From Eutrophocola sp964503965 (lineage in GTDB: Bacteria; Pseudomonadota; Gammaproteobacteria; Pseudomonadales; Pseudohongiellaceae), in NCBI GenBank assembly GCA_964503965.1, contig CAZDCK010000012.1, forward strand, positions 12,371-76,370: 64,000 bases of DNA, given 5' to 3'. A program made the position numbers and the translations under genes. Shown here piece after piece: positions 53,771 through 62,638 of the stretch; within the stretch, counting starts at the first letter, position 1, and the number at the start of each line of letters is the position of its first letter. The notes below the pieces were generated by a model that was given only the letters and a program-made list of their open reading frames with translations, ran no database searches and had not been told where the DNA came from.

Positions 53771-54832
53771 TTACGGCAATTCTCCATGGGCAATACGATC
53801 GCCATTGAACGTTCCTGCCCACCATTGATCGCCAGTCAGCAGTACCATGGTGGCATTGCTGAACGCTGGCAGCGCCGGTGTTTCCACCAGGACTTCATGT
53901 GCCATCGTGGCGGGATCAACAGCAATGGCAATTGTCCCGCGGGGACAGGTGCCCAGGGTTGCAAGGTCATGGTTGGGTCCGGGTGGTCCACCACATTCCG
54001 GGACATCGTTTTTCATGCCTGCTGTGAGCAGTCTGCCGTCCTTCCCCAGGTGGACATTGTCCGGGGTAATTGGGAATTGTTCAGTACTGCGCAGTAACCG
54101 GGCAGGATTGGTATTGGAAAAGGCGACGATGGTCTGGAAACCTGATGAAACCACGTAAATTTCACTACCATCCGCAGACACTTCGATACCATTGTTTCCG
54201 GGTAACTGGGTGTTCTCCACGAAGGTGAACCCGTCATCACCCGGTGTCCATTTCACCACGTATCCGGTAGGCCGCATGGCGACGGAGTCGGCGAAAGTTT
54301 TGTCCGGCATGAGGAGGATGGTGGCAACCAGTGAACCGTCTGCAAAGGAGGCCACACTATTGGCTGGCAGACCGTCAGGCATGGGCACGCAGCCAATCCA
54401 GGTAATTGTCGGGATCTTGTCCAAGGTATCAACAGTAAATATTTCAATGGCTTCCCGAGCACCATGACCAACACTGTAAAGTGTCGACTGGTCGCCGCCA
54501 TTTGTTCGGATATTCAGGCCATGGGTTTCAAGATGGTCAATATCCGGGGCAGAGGGACACAGGGCATAGCGGCTTGTGTCATGTTCAATACGGTATGACG
54601 GACTACTCCAGGACCCAGTACGACTATCCACCAGGTAGAATGCACGGCCAGGTCCCATGGCACTGCTGATAATCCAGTCCGTATCCGGTATCTGAACCAG
54701 ATCTTCGGCATTTTCCGGTCCGCAGATGAAGCTGACATCGCCAACGGCATTGCAGTCAGTTTGCGCGAGCACACCGGGTGTGGGGGCTAGAAATAACAGG
54801 GACAGTATTAACAGGGGGACTAGTTTGCGCAT
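53771..54832 (-). CDS. Secreted SMP-30/paraoxonase-like beta-propeller
   Basis: Signal peptide (LILSLLFLAPTPGVLA) then a six-bladed propeller. Family-like turns include ETHGLNIRTNGGD, NNGIEVSADGSEIYVVSS and PDNVHLGKDGRLL, similar in type to strictosidine synthase/SMP-30 lactonases. Several Cys may form disulfides. Its start is 42 bases after the MBL stop, on the same strand, so the dehydrogenase, MBL and propeller form a module. The substrate is unknown. Confidence 0.8.
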   Translation of the reverse strand: MRKLVPLLILSLLFLAPTPGVLAQTDCNAVGDVSFICGPENAEDLVQIPDTDWIISSAMGPGRAFYLVDSRTGSWSSPSYRIEHDTSRYALCPSAPDIDHLETHGLNIRTNGGDQSTLYSVGHGAREAIEIFTVDTLDKIPTITWIGCVPMPDGLPANSVASFADGSLVATILLMPDKTFADSVAMRPTGYVVKWTPGDDGFTFVENTQLPGNNGIEVSADGSEIYVVSSGFQTIVAFSNTNPARLLRSTEQFPITPDNVHLGKDGRLLTAGMKNDVPECGGPPGPNHDLATLGTCPRGTIAIAVDPATMAHEVLVETPALPAFSNATMVLLTGDQWWAGTFNGDRIAHGELP

Positions 54833-54874
54833 GAGTGATTCCTGGGTTGTAAAGTAAGCATTGATTGCTGCCCA

Positions 54875-55759
54875 TTACTGAGGGTAGCCAACGATCTGTT
54901 GTTCTTCAGCCATCTGTTCCAGGTAGATGGTTTCCAGCATGTCCACCTGGCGCAACAGCCCTTCGGGGTCAACAAAGGTATCCGGATCATAGGCTTGTCC
55001 CGGCGTATATTTATCATGTAACTGATAATGGCTGGCATGGGCTCCTGTCCATATGTCCACTTCCAGTGTTTTCTGGGCGGCATAAGTGAAGGCAAAATCC
55101 CTGGCCACTCCTGGATAGGTGGGTTCATGCAGCATTTTCTTGCCTGCATTGATGGAGCCCATATTGAGGATGGCAACCTTGTAGTCGCGGCCATTTTCAT
55201 TGACTGTGAAAGTGTAGCTGGAGCTGCCTTCGGTATGGCCGGGATGTTCATGGACCGTCAGGCGCACGTCACCAAGTTCTATGATGTCTCCCTGCTGAAT
55301 AATCTGATCCACTTCGATCGGGGTAAACATGGCCTCACCGCCAAAATGGGGATCACTGATGCCGCCATCTTCCAGGACCCGGGCATCCAGCTGTGTGGCC
55401 AGCATACGGGCCCCTGAAATGGATTTGATCTCTGCCAGTGCTGCCGTATGGTCAACATGGGACTGGGTGGTCAGCAGTATCCGAATGTCCTCCAGACGAA
55501 AACCAAGGGATTCCATGTTCTCCCGGATATTGACGGTTGAATCTTCCATCCCGGTATTAATGAGAATATGACCTTCATCGGTAGTGATCAGGAATACCTG
55601 CAGATCCTTCAGGCCGACGCCATAGAGTGGGCCAATGATTCTGAAAGCCGGGTAGGGCTCATACCAGCTGTCCGGGTAGGGCTGGGCCAGTGCCTGTCCG
55701 GATAGAAGGACGAAAAAGGGGATGGCGATCAGGCTCCTGATTACAGTCCAAATTCTCAT
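54875..55759 (-). CDS. Subclass B3-like metallo-beta-lactamase fold hydrolase (Gln-type site)
   Basis: Exported 294-residue metallo-beta-lactamase-fold enzyme. Metal site: Q99-S-H101-V-D103-H104 in TTQSHVDHTA, HPGHTEG (His175) and GAHASHYQLH (His241). Other B3 features are DGGISDPHFGG and VDQIIQQGDIIELG. The first zinc position, usually His116, is Gln here, as in GOB-type enzymes. B3 family relationship is clear; actual beta-lactam hydrolysis is unproven, and a role with the adjoining PQQ dehydrogenase (lactone hydrolysis) is also possible. Confidence 0.85.
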   Translation of the reverse strand: MRIWTVIRSLIAIPFFVLLSGQALAQPYPDSWYEPYPAFRIIGPLYGVGLKDLQVFLITTDEGHILINTGMEDSTVNIRENMESLGFRLEDIRILLTTQSHVDHTAALAEIKSISGARMLATQLDARVLEDGGISDPHFGGEAMFTPIEVDQIIQQGDIIELGDVRLTVHEHPGHTEGSSSYTFTVNENGRDYKVAILNMGSINAGKKMLHEPTYPGVARDFAFTYAAQKTLEVDIWTGAHASHYQLHDKYTPGQAYDPDTFVDPEGLLRQVDMLETIYLEQMAEEQQIVGYPQ

Positions 55760-55774
55760 GGTGTTTCCCCCTTA

Positions 55775-57943
55775 TTAGTCATGTAATTCTTCAGAACTTT
55801 CTTCTGCTTCCGGCTCGGGTGCTGGCGGACGCCCAAAGGGTGGTGGCGGATTATCCTTCAGATCATTCGCCAGACTGACGACATACGCGCGCAGGGCTTC
55901 GCTTTCCCCCTGATCCAGGAATTCGGCGAATGAGACCATGCCATTTTCCTGCAGGGCACCATCGAGCACGATGGCATTGAACAGGGCCTGGGAATTGAGT
56001 GCGGCGGCATAGCGCAGGTCCGGGAACAGACTGCTGACCCGACCATTATTGCCATGGCAGCTCGCGCAGTGGTTGTTGTAATGAGTTTCCCCTTGGGCCA
56101 ACAGGGTGGCATCACCAAAATTTTCCGGGGGGTTGAGCTCTGGTGGTGTATAGCTGATTTTTTCGGGCAGAACCGCTTCACCGCCGAGTTTATAGACAAG
56201 CAGTCGGGCATAGTTGGGGGCCCAGTAACCTTCACGGCGATTACTCTGACCGGCTACTACGGCGATATATTGCTCCCCGTCTATAGCATAGCTGGCTGCG
56301 CCACCAACCACACCAGCCTGGGTGTCAGTACTCCAGACCTGTTCACCGGTATCAGCACGATAGGCGGAGAAAGTCGTCCCGGATGCCTGGAAGACCAGGT
56401 TGCCTGCCGTGGTCAACACACCGGCACGGGAACTCCCCATGCGTTGTTCCCAGACAGGTTCCCGGGCTACGGGATCCCACGCCAGCAAATAAGATCCTGC
56501 ACCCTCGAGTTCGGGTCGTGGATCCTGTGGACGTTTTCCCACATTGATCGATAACAGCTGATTGCCCATTTTTGCACCGGCTTCAGCGACCAGGGGGAAA
56601 CTGCCGTAATTCGTTGGAATGTACATATATCCGGTTTCAGGGTTGAAGGCCATGGGATGCCAGCTATGGGCACCGCCAGCCGAGGGCACTACGTGAAAAC
56701 CGCGATCGCCAAAGGCGCCATAGTTGGCGTCGGGGTTGAGGATGGGTTTGTAGTTTTCATCGAATCCCAGCATCCAGTTGGCTGTGGGAACATAAAGATT
56801 AGCGGAAAGTACATTACCGGTAGCTGCTTCTATGACATAAAAGACGCCATTCTTGGGGGCCTGCATGACGACATGTTTTTCCTCGCCATTAATCATGAGA
56901 TCTGCCGTGACCAGTTGCTGGGTATTATCGAAATCCCAGCTATCCTGGGGAGTGGCCTGGTAATGCCAGCGATATTCACCGGTAGAGGCATCTACCGCCA
57001 CAATGGAAGCGGTAAACAGGTTGTCACCACCGCCTGGTGAGCGGATTTCCGCCGGCCAGGGAGCGCCATTTCCCGTTCCAAAGATGACGAGGTCCGTTAC
57101 CGGGTCATAGAGAATGCCATCCCAGGGTGTTCCGCCGCCACCGGTTTCCCACCAGTCGCCATTCCAGGTGTCGGCAGCCCACTCCAGTTCCGGTTGTTCA
57201 AACCCCAGTTCAGGGTTGCCGGGGACAGCCCACCAGCGCCACAGTTCTTCACCATTATTGGCGTCATAGGCTGCCAAATAGCCGCGCATATGAAATTCGG
57301 AGCCTGCTTCCCCAATGAAAATTCGGCCATTGGCAATTCGGGGGGCACCGGTAATTGACAATTGCTTGCTTCTGTCTGTTGCCTGTACTTCCCAGACTAG
57401 CTCTCCACTGGCAGCATCTACGGCCACCAGACGACCATCCAGAGTGCCCCAGATAATCTTGTCTTCCCAGAGAGAGACGCCGCGATTAACGATACCGCAG
57501 CACAGGTTCACTGCCCATTCGCCGGGGACTTCCGGATCGTATTTCCACAGTGATTCGCCGGTTGCAGCATCAAAGGCATAGACCTTGCTCCAGGGAGCAC
57601 TTACATAGATCCGGCCATCAGCAACCAGGGGGGTGGTTTCATAATTACCGCCGCGTTCGATGAGGTCACCGTACCAGGCCAGATCGAGCTGCTCGATATT
57701 GTCAGCGGTAATCTGGTCCAGGGGGCTGTAACGCTGTTCACTGTAATCACGACTGTGGGAGCGCCATTCATTAGCCGGGTTTTCCATGGCGGTTGGAGCA
57801 CTGCTTGCCCTGTCCGGCACGGTTGAAGTCTCAGCTGAGGTAATTTGCCCGGTGCTCTCTGACATGGATTCGTTTTCGCCGCAACCAGTCAGTAACAGTG
57901 ATAAAAATGTTGCAGCTATGGCCAGGAAAGTCGGTTGTCGCAT
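55775..57943 (-). CDS. PQQ-dependent alcohol dehydrogenase with C-terminal cytochrome c, lipoprotein
   Basis: Second quinohemoprotein of the window, 722 residues, with a lipoprotein signal (LLLTGCGEN). Propeller hallmarks: LCCGIVNRG (adjacent Cys pair), GSEFHMRG (Glu metal ligand), GTGNGAPWP, and catalytic W-D-F-D at residues 336-339. Heme motif CASCH is at 626-630 with Met in GMVSF. The second Asp again suggests lanthanide dependence. It has a Pro-rich tail after the heme domain. It starts the transcript dehydrogenase-MBL-propeller; the MBL start is 15 bases after its stop. It is a relative, not a close copy, of the plus-strand dehydrogenase. Confidence 0.92.
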   Translation of the reverse strand: MRQPTFLAIAATFLSLLLTGCGENESMSESTGQITSAETSTVPDRASSAPTAMENPANEWRSHSRDYSEQRYSPLDQITADNIEQLDLAWYGDLIERGGNYETTPLVADGRIYVSAPWSKVYAFDAATGESLWKYDPEVPGEWAVNLCCGIVNRGVSLWEDKIIWGTLDGRLVAVDAASGELVWEVQATDRSKQLSITGAPRIANGRIFIGEAGSEFHMRGYLAAYDANNGEELWRWWAVPGNPELGFEQPELEWAADTWNGDWWETGGGGTPWDGILYDPVTDLVIFGTGNGAPWPAEIRSPGGGDNLFTASIVAVDASTGEYRWHYQATPQDSWDFDNTQQLVTADLMINGEEKHVVMQAPKNGVFYVIEAATGNVLSANLYVPTANWMLGFDENYKPILNPDANYGAFGDRGFHVVPSAGGAHSWHPMAFNPETGYMYIPTNYGSFPLVAEAGAKMGNQLLSINVGKRPQDPRPELEGAGSYLLAWDPVAREPVWEQRMGSSRAGVLTTAGNLVFQASGTTFSAYRADTGEQVWSTDTQAGVVGGAASYAIDGEQYIAVVAGQSNRREGYWAPNYARLLVYKLGGEAVLPEKISYTPPELNPPENFGDATLLAQGETHYNNHCASCHGNNGRVSSLFPDLRYAAALNSQALFNAIVLDGALQENGMVSFAEFLDQGESEALRAYVVSLANDLKDNPPPPFGRPPAPEPEAEESSEELHD

Positions 57944-58082
57944 AGTGCGTCCCCCCAGGACGGATGGTGGATAATGAGTAAGACCTGTAATAGTACATGA
58001 AACCTCATGGCTGGGGGCAAGTTGAATCGGGAATAATCATGGAGGTAAGGTAATCAGGGCTGACTTGTTTTAGCTTGGGCAA

Positions 58083-58640
58083 ATGACTGCAATTACCCCT
58101 GTTTCAGTTCCTGACTCCAGCAGGCTACATTATCGTCTGATGGATGAGTGTGATGCAGACCTGCTGTTTGATCTGGACCAGGATCCGGAAGTGATGCGTT
58201 TTATGAGCGATGGCGAGCCTACACCCCGGGAAGAAATTGATAATTTCCTGGTGCCATTTATGCTGGATCTCACTCAGCCGGCTTCAGGGTATGGGCTCTG
58301 GGCAGCGGAAAGCAGGGAAAAGCAGGAGTTTCTGGGATGGATTCTGGTTCGCGAATATGGCTATAAGACTAATTACCATAACCCCTTGATAGTTGAACTG
58401 GGTTGGCGATTCAAGCGACATTGCTGGGGCTGGGGAATAGCGACCGAGGCCGCGCAGGCCATTATGGCAGCTGTGAAAGGGGTAACAGCGGCTGATAGAT
58501 TCTGTGCTATCGCGGATGAGGCTAATCTGGCTTCCACGGCGGTCATGAAAAAACTGGGTATGCAGTTTATCGATCACCGGATGCATGACACACCCAAAGG
58601 CAGGTTTCCGGTTGTCTATTATGAAATGCGTGTGGGCTGA
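58083..58640 (+). CDS. GNAT-family acetyltransferase
   Basis: A 185-residue RimJ/RimL-like acetyltransferase: acetyl-CoA loop in FKRHCWGWGIATEAAQAIM, and DEANLASTAVMKKLGMQFIDHR near the end, plus LMDECDADLLFDLDQDPEVMRFM at the N-terminus. It is divergent from the second PQQ dehydrogenase. The target is unknown. Confidence 0.86.
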   Translation: MTAITPVSVPDSSRLHYRLMDECDADLLFDLDQDPEVMRFMSDGEPTPREEIDNFLVPFMLDLTQPASGYGLWAAESREKQEFLGWILVREYGYKTNYHNPLIVELGWRFKRHCWGWGIATEAAQAIMAAVKGVTAADRFCAIADEANLASTAVMKKLGMQFIDHRMHDTPKGRFPVVYYEMRVG

Positions 58641-58751
58641 GGCGCTCAATTCCCGTTGGTCATGATGAAAAGTTGCTATTTCCCCTAAGGGTGATTGACT
58701 TGATTCGCAGGTTGACACTCTCCGTAAGAAATACGGGGCATTCAAAAATTC

Positions 58752-59636
58752 ATGAACACAAATAACAACAGCAATGGCCTCTGGCGCTTTCTGTACAATA
58801 GTCGTCCGAAAGATGATGAGCTAGCCTATCGACAGCATTATCTGGTTAATGACATTCATCAGATAAAAATGATGTCCTATGCTTCCATGGGCTTTATGGT
58901 GGCCCTGACTCTGAAGGACCTGCCGAATCTGGCTGACCAGCCTGAACTCATGACCGGGATTATTTTGCGGACCGTATTGATTGTCTTCGGAATAGCGATG
59001 ATGTGGTCAATGCGTTCGGATCTAACGCCCAAGGCTGTGGATATAAAGGTCATGATCTTTTCATCCCTGACCGCTATTGTCCTCATTTCTGTGCATACCC
59101 TTCCTGATATCACCCCGGCCAGGATGGTTGGTGTAGCCACATTGTTCATCATGGCTGTTCATATCGGGTTTCCCAGTTATGCAAGAACTCTCCTGCCTGC
59201 AGTGGTGATCGCCATTGGAGGGGAAACGGCAATACTGTTGTCCGTAGACAGGGCGGCATTCGAAGGAAGTCGTGTTATCGTTCCACTGGTGCTTGGTTTT
59301 GCTGAATATATCGCGATTCTCGGTTCGGCCTATTACTTGCGCTCTCGCTATCAGACCTACAAGGCTATTTCCCAGATTAAAACTCTACGCGGCATGCTGC
59401 CTATCTGTGCGAGTTGCAAAAAAATTCGTGACGACCAGGGCTATTATCAACAGGTGGAACGTTATATTTCCGAGCATTCTGAAGTGAAGTTCTCCCATGA
59501 TATTTGCCCGGAATGCACAAGGGAACTTTATCCTGATATTAACGGGTTGGGAGCGAAAGGGGAAAGCAGTGATATCCCTGAAAAGTGTGATCACATGCCT
59601 GAAGAATCGTCCGACCTGGAAAAGACTGCACCCTGA
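58752..59636 (+). CDS. Membrane protein with C-terminal four-cysteine zinc-ribbon-like domain
   Basis: The first 200 residues hold about six transmembrane helices, beginning near residue 45. The C-terminal 95 residues include PICASCKKIRDDQGYYQQVERYI then SHDICPECTRELYPD, a Cys-x2-Cys pair on each side, a segment known as the tail of PAS, response-regulator and kinase proteins. No PAS, kinase or GGDEF domain is present, so it is a sensor-like shell. Function unknown. Confidence 0.8.
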   Translation: MNTNNNSNGLWRFLYNSRPKDDELAYRQHYLVNDIHQIKMMSYASMGFMVALTLKDLPNLADQPELMTGIILRTVLIVFGIAMMWSMRSDLTPKAVDIKVMIFSSLTAIVLISVHTLPDITPARMVGVATLFIMAVHIGFPSYARTLLPAVVIAIGGETAILLSVDRAAFEGSRVIVPLVLGFAEYIAILGSAYYLRSRYQTYKAISQIKTLRGMLPICASCKKIRDDQGYYQQVERYISEHSEVKFSHDICPECTRELYPDINGLGAKGESSDIPEKCDHMPEESSDLEKTAP

Positions 59637-59642
59637 TTCTTT

Positions 59643-60347
59643 TTATTGTTCTTGTTCGTGACGAATTTCCCGGGGCATCAGGGCTGCACGAATAATTGCC
59701 CCCCATATGAGATTGCCCTTGGCATTAAAATGCAGGTCATCTTCTATAAAAATATCATCCATAACCGTGCCATCGGCCTCAAGAAATGGGGTGGCGCTGT
59801 CCACGTAGGTAACGAGTGGGTCTGATGCTGCCAATGCCTGATAACGGGCATTCACTTCCTGTGCCCTGTTCCAGATATGACTCCGGGAAAGACTTGGTTT
59901 TACGGCCATGATGTAAATTCGGGTTTGTGGTAATTGGTCATGCACCCTGCTGATGATTTGTTGCAACTGTTCCACAATGGTCCCGGTGGGGATATCGTAA
60001 GCCGTGTCATTGTCGCCTTCATAAATCAGGATTGCTCTGGGATTGTATCGAAGAGCGACCCGGTCGAGATGAAAGAGTACATCTCCCATAACACTGCCTC
60101 CGAAGCCACGGGCGATCACAGTCAGTGGTGTCAGGGCTTCTGCAGCCTGCTCATTCCAGCGTGCGATACTGGAGGATCCGGTTAACACAATAGCGCCTGC
60201 CGGAGGCGGACTTGCCGCATCTATGGCATCAAAAGCCTGCATGGCCGGTTCCCAGCTAGCGGGGTCAGGAATGTTCTGGGCGAGGGCGGGGAAGGCCAGG
60301 ACACTGAATACGAGGCAGGCAAGATATCTGGATAAACGAGTGTGCAT
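59643..60347 (-). CDS. SGNH/GDSL-type secreted hydrolase
   Basis: Signal peptide (LVFSVLAFPALA) then SGNH blocks: LTGSSSIARW (Ser nucleophile), GFGGSVMGD (Gly), EGDNDTAY (Asn) and EDDLHFN (Asp-x-x-His). It probably hydrolyses an ester or acetyl group on a sugar or lipid outside the cytoplasm. It overlaps the previous reading by TAAATG: its ATG directly follows the ancestral stop of the upstream gene. Confidence 0.85.
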   Translation of the reverse strand: MHTRLSRYLACLVFSVLAFPALAQNIPDPASWEPAMQAFDAIDAASPPPAGAIVLTGSSSIARWNEQAAEALTPLTVIARGFGGSVMGDVLFHLDRVALRYNPRAILIYEGDNDTAYDIPTGTIVEQLQQIISRVHDQLPQTRIYIMAVKPSLSRSHIWNRAQEVNARYQALAASDPLVTYVDSATPFLEADGTVMDDIFIEDDLHFNAKGNLIWGAIIRAALMPREIRHEQEQ

Positions 60348-60416
60348 TTAATTCTCGGGTTTGAGTGTGTATTCAACGGTGATCGTGTAGTCATTATCAT
60401 CAATGGACACGTCTGC

Positions 60417-60902
60417 TTACGGGTATGGAGATACAGCCAGCAACCTGAAAATGTAATTCTCAGTATCAATTTCATCGCCAGGGACGTCGCCATTGCCTTC
60501 AAGGGCCAGATCCATAAGCGTAATATTGTCCGTCGTGGAATTATACAACTGTATGCCTGCGATCACCTGCCCGGCAACGATACATTGCACACCGGTTGGG
60601 CAGCGTGAATCCTGTATATCCAGTAGAGTCAGTGTATCCCCGGTGAAAAGCTCCCCTGGCGCATTGATGGTAAAGGAAACCTGCTGGGTGCCAATATCTT
60701 CCAAGCCAGCTTTCTGTGCCGCCACAATGGTGTACTGGCCGGTATCCTGATCCAGGATTAGTGCCACATCCGAGTAGACTGCACCACCATCGATGACAAG
60801 CAGGGGGATATCAAGACGCTGACTATCCGTTGAAAACGCAGCTACGTCAGCCAGCGCAGACCAGCTCAGAACACACAGCAGGCATGTGACAGAAAATTTC
60901 AT
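60417..60902 (-). CDS. Exported hypothetical protein with an early stop 22 codons before the likely original end
   Basis: A 161-residue secreted protein (signal peptide ending ALADVAAF). The mature part looks beta-rich, with DSRCPTGVQCIVAGQ near residue 110, a Cys pair common in periplasmic proteins. No family name can be given. After the TAA at 60417-60419 the same frame continues for 22 codons as ADVSIDDNDYTITVEYTLKPEN, ending with a stop immediately before the SGNH ATG. The tail looks like native beta-strand, so the gene may have been shortened by a nonsense mutation. Confidence 0.65.
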   Translation of the reverse strand: MKFSVTCLLCVLSWSALADVAAFSTDSQRLDIPLLVIDGGAVYSDVALILDQDTGQYTIVAAQKAGLEDIGTQQVSFTINAPGELFTGDTLTLLDIQDSRCPTGVQCIVAGQVIAGIQLYNSTTDNITLMDLALEGNGDVPGDEIDTENYIFRLLAVSPYP

Positions 60903-60920
60903 GTGCGGCTGTTTTTTCCG

Positions 60921-61688
60921 TTAATTTCCGCTTTGCGCATTCGACATTATTTCAGCCGTTTCGGTACTTGCACAGATCAGTGGCAGCAGTTGATCATCCG
61001 GTGCCAGGACAAGAGTCTTGGTAGGGACTTCCCAGGGCTGTGTCAGTACTACTGGATCATATACAGTGGCATCGACAATCAGGGTATTGGCATCCGGACG
61101 TTGGTAGCGCTCGACGATGCGTAGCTGATCCGAGTGAAAAGAGACACCGCCTTCGGCAAACATCCAGGTATCGTCAGTAAAATTGTTGGTTTCCACGACA
61201 AAGGTATCGCCTTCCCAGTGCCCGACAGCATCACCGCGATAGGATGGTGGCAGGTAGTCACGGTGCTCCCGACCATCGGTTGGAACCAGTTGATAACCAT
61301 GAAAGGTTTCCTGCAGGAATACCATCATGTCCGGTGTGGAAATAATCTGTCCTACTGCGCCGACATCGAAGAATCGGACCATCAAGGTTCCGAATGCAGT
61401 GGGTTTGCAGTGGAGAGTGGGGTCATCCTTGTCACTCAGGGTGGCCATTCTGGCCCTGGCTTCATCGTTATACAGGTCAGTATACAGGTTGTACCTGAGA
61501 CCGAGGCTTCGATCAGTGGTAGCCCCGTAACTGGAGCTGCCCAGATCACCCCCGGTCCACCAGACCCCGGAAAAATCCGGTTTGCCGTCAGCCATGCGTG
61601 GTGTTGGACCCGCTTCCTGAGCATAGGTGCTCCCAGTAAAAACCAGCGTACAAATGACTGTGAGTATTACAGGTAATAACTTTTTCAT
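60921..61688 (-). CDS. Exported hypothetical protein (PDFSGVW / GHWEGDTFVVET type)
   Basis: A 255-residue secreted protein with signal peptide (LTVICTLVFTGSTYA). It has the pattern GKPDFSGVW near the N-terminus, and GHWEGDTFVVETNNFTD in the middle, which recurs in a family of uncharacterised exported proteins often found with DUF6152 proteins and quinoproteins. The function is unknown. It lies 11 bases after the DUF6152 stop, so the two probably form one transcript. Confidence 0.75.
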   Translation of the reverse strand: MKKLLPVILTVICTLVFTGSTYAQEAGPTPRMADGKPDFSGVWWTGGDLGSSSYGATTDRSLGLRYNLYTDLYNDEARARMATLSDKDDPTLHCKPTAFGTLMVRFFDVGAVGQIISTPDMMVFLQETFHGYQLVPTDGREHRDYLPPSYRGDAVGHWEGDTFVVETNNFTDDTWMFAEGGVSFHSDQLRIVERYQRPDANTLIVDATVYDPVVLTQPWEVPTKTLVLAPDDQLLPLICASTETAEIMSNAQSGN

Positions 61689-61699
61689 CAGTAGGCTCC

Positions 61700-62104
61700 C
61701 TAGCGTTCCCGAGGTCCGAACATGCCATATTCGGTACCATCTGCGGTAACCAGCCTGGTAAGCATGCCATTGGTGGAGTTGTCACGCGCGCGGAAACCTC
61801 CGATGGTGACAGTGTCTCCGGTCTTGATGACTTTGTCGGAGTAACCTCCACGGATCATGCCGCTTGGCGTGCCCGCTTCAAAAGACCAGCGTTCAATTTC
61901 ACCGTCGGCGTTTTCCACGTCCAGGAAGAAAAAGGAGTGTGGATTGGTCAGTCGAACATTGACGATCTTGCCGGTAATTTCTATGGGATTTTCCATGTTG
62001 TAAGCCGCAGCAAAGCTATGGTGTGCAGTTGCCTGCTGGCTGGCGTACAACATAAAAAGTACTGCTGTGAGCAGGGTTGTCAGTCTGGTTTTCATGTTTC
62101 TCAT
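61700..62104 (-). CDS. DUF6152-family exported protein
   Basis: Small exported beta-barrel-like protein: signal peptide, then HHSFAAAYNMENPIEITGKIVNVRLTNPHSFFFLDV (across one domain), matching the DUF6152 pattern, and GTPSGMIRGG. Function not known. Start at 62104, with an in-frame ATG three codons later as the alternative. Confidence 0.82.
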   Translation of the reverse strand: MRNMKTRLTTLLTAVLFMLYASQQATAHHSFAAAYNMENPIEITGKIVNVRLTNPHSFFFLDVENADGEIERWSFEAGTPSGMIRGGYSDKVIKTGDTVTIGGFRARDNSTNGMLTRLVTADGTEYGMFGPRER

Positions 62105-62287
62105 TCCCCGGAAATATTAGTACAGGAAAAGTAGCATACTCCTGTGAAATTCCCTGAGCAAGGTGGTGGATTTAATGCCCGTGGTGATGAGTTTGGTCAC
62201 CGATGACATAAATCAAGATGACAACGGCAAAACTCCCAATATATTGGCATTGTACTTATTCATAGCATTAACTAGAGGACTGACCCA

Positions 62288-62524
62288 ATGGGCGTTGAAC
62301 ACCACGATTTACATCATGAGTTTCCAGAGCTGGACGACAAGATCCATGAAATGAAAATATCGAATAATCATTTCAGGAAGCTGTTTGATGAGTATCATCA
62401 CCTGACCAAGGAAATTGAGAATATGGAAAATGAGGTAACGCCTGTTGCCTTAATGACCGAAGAAGAGGCAAAAATGCGCAGGGTGCATTTGAAGGATGAG
62501 CTTTACAGGATGCTCACTCAATAA
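62288..62524 (+). CDS. YdcH/DUF465-family small protein
   Basis: A 78-residue helical coiled-coil protein: HHDLHHEFPELDDKIHEMK, then FRKLFDEYHHLTKEIENMEN and RRVHLKDELYRML. This is the YdcH/DUF465 family, of unknown function. It is followed by a strong terminator. Confidence 0.9.
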   Translation: MGVEHHDLHHEFPELDDKIHEMKISNNHFRKLFDEYHHLTKEIENMENEVTPVALMTEEEAKMRRVHLKDELYRMLTQ

Positions 62525-62539
62525 GTCTCGGGGAGCCAG

Positions 62540-62567
62540 AAAAAACCGGCCTGCAGGCCGGTTTTTT
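62540..62567. terminator. Bidirectional terminator between the DUF465 gene and mtfA
   Basis: A perfect palindrome CCGGCCTGCAGGCCGG (62546-62561) flanked by A6 and T6, so both strands get a GC stem with T-tail. It serves the DUF465 gene (+) and mtfA (-). Confidence 0.88.
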
Positions 62568-62638
62568 ATTGGGTTTGATTAAAGCTGCCGTGCTTGCCTT
62601 GGAGAATTTTTCCAAACCGGTCAATTACAGCGGCAACC

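Noticed and set aside
62163..62354. 63-residue plus-strand reading upstream of the DUF465 gene
   Set aside because: Overlaps the DUF465 start out of frame, no homology or ribosome site.
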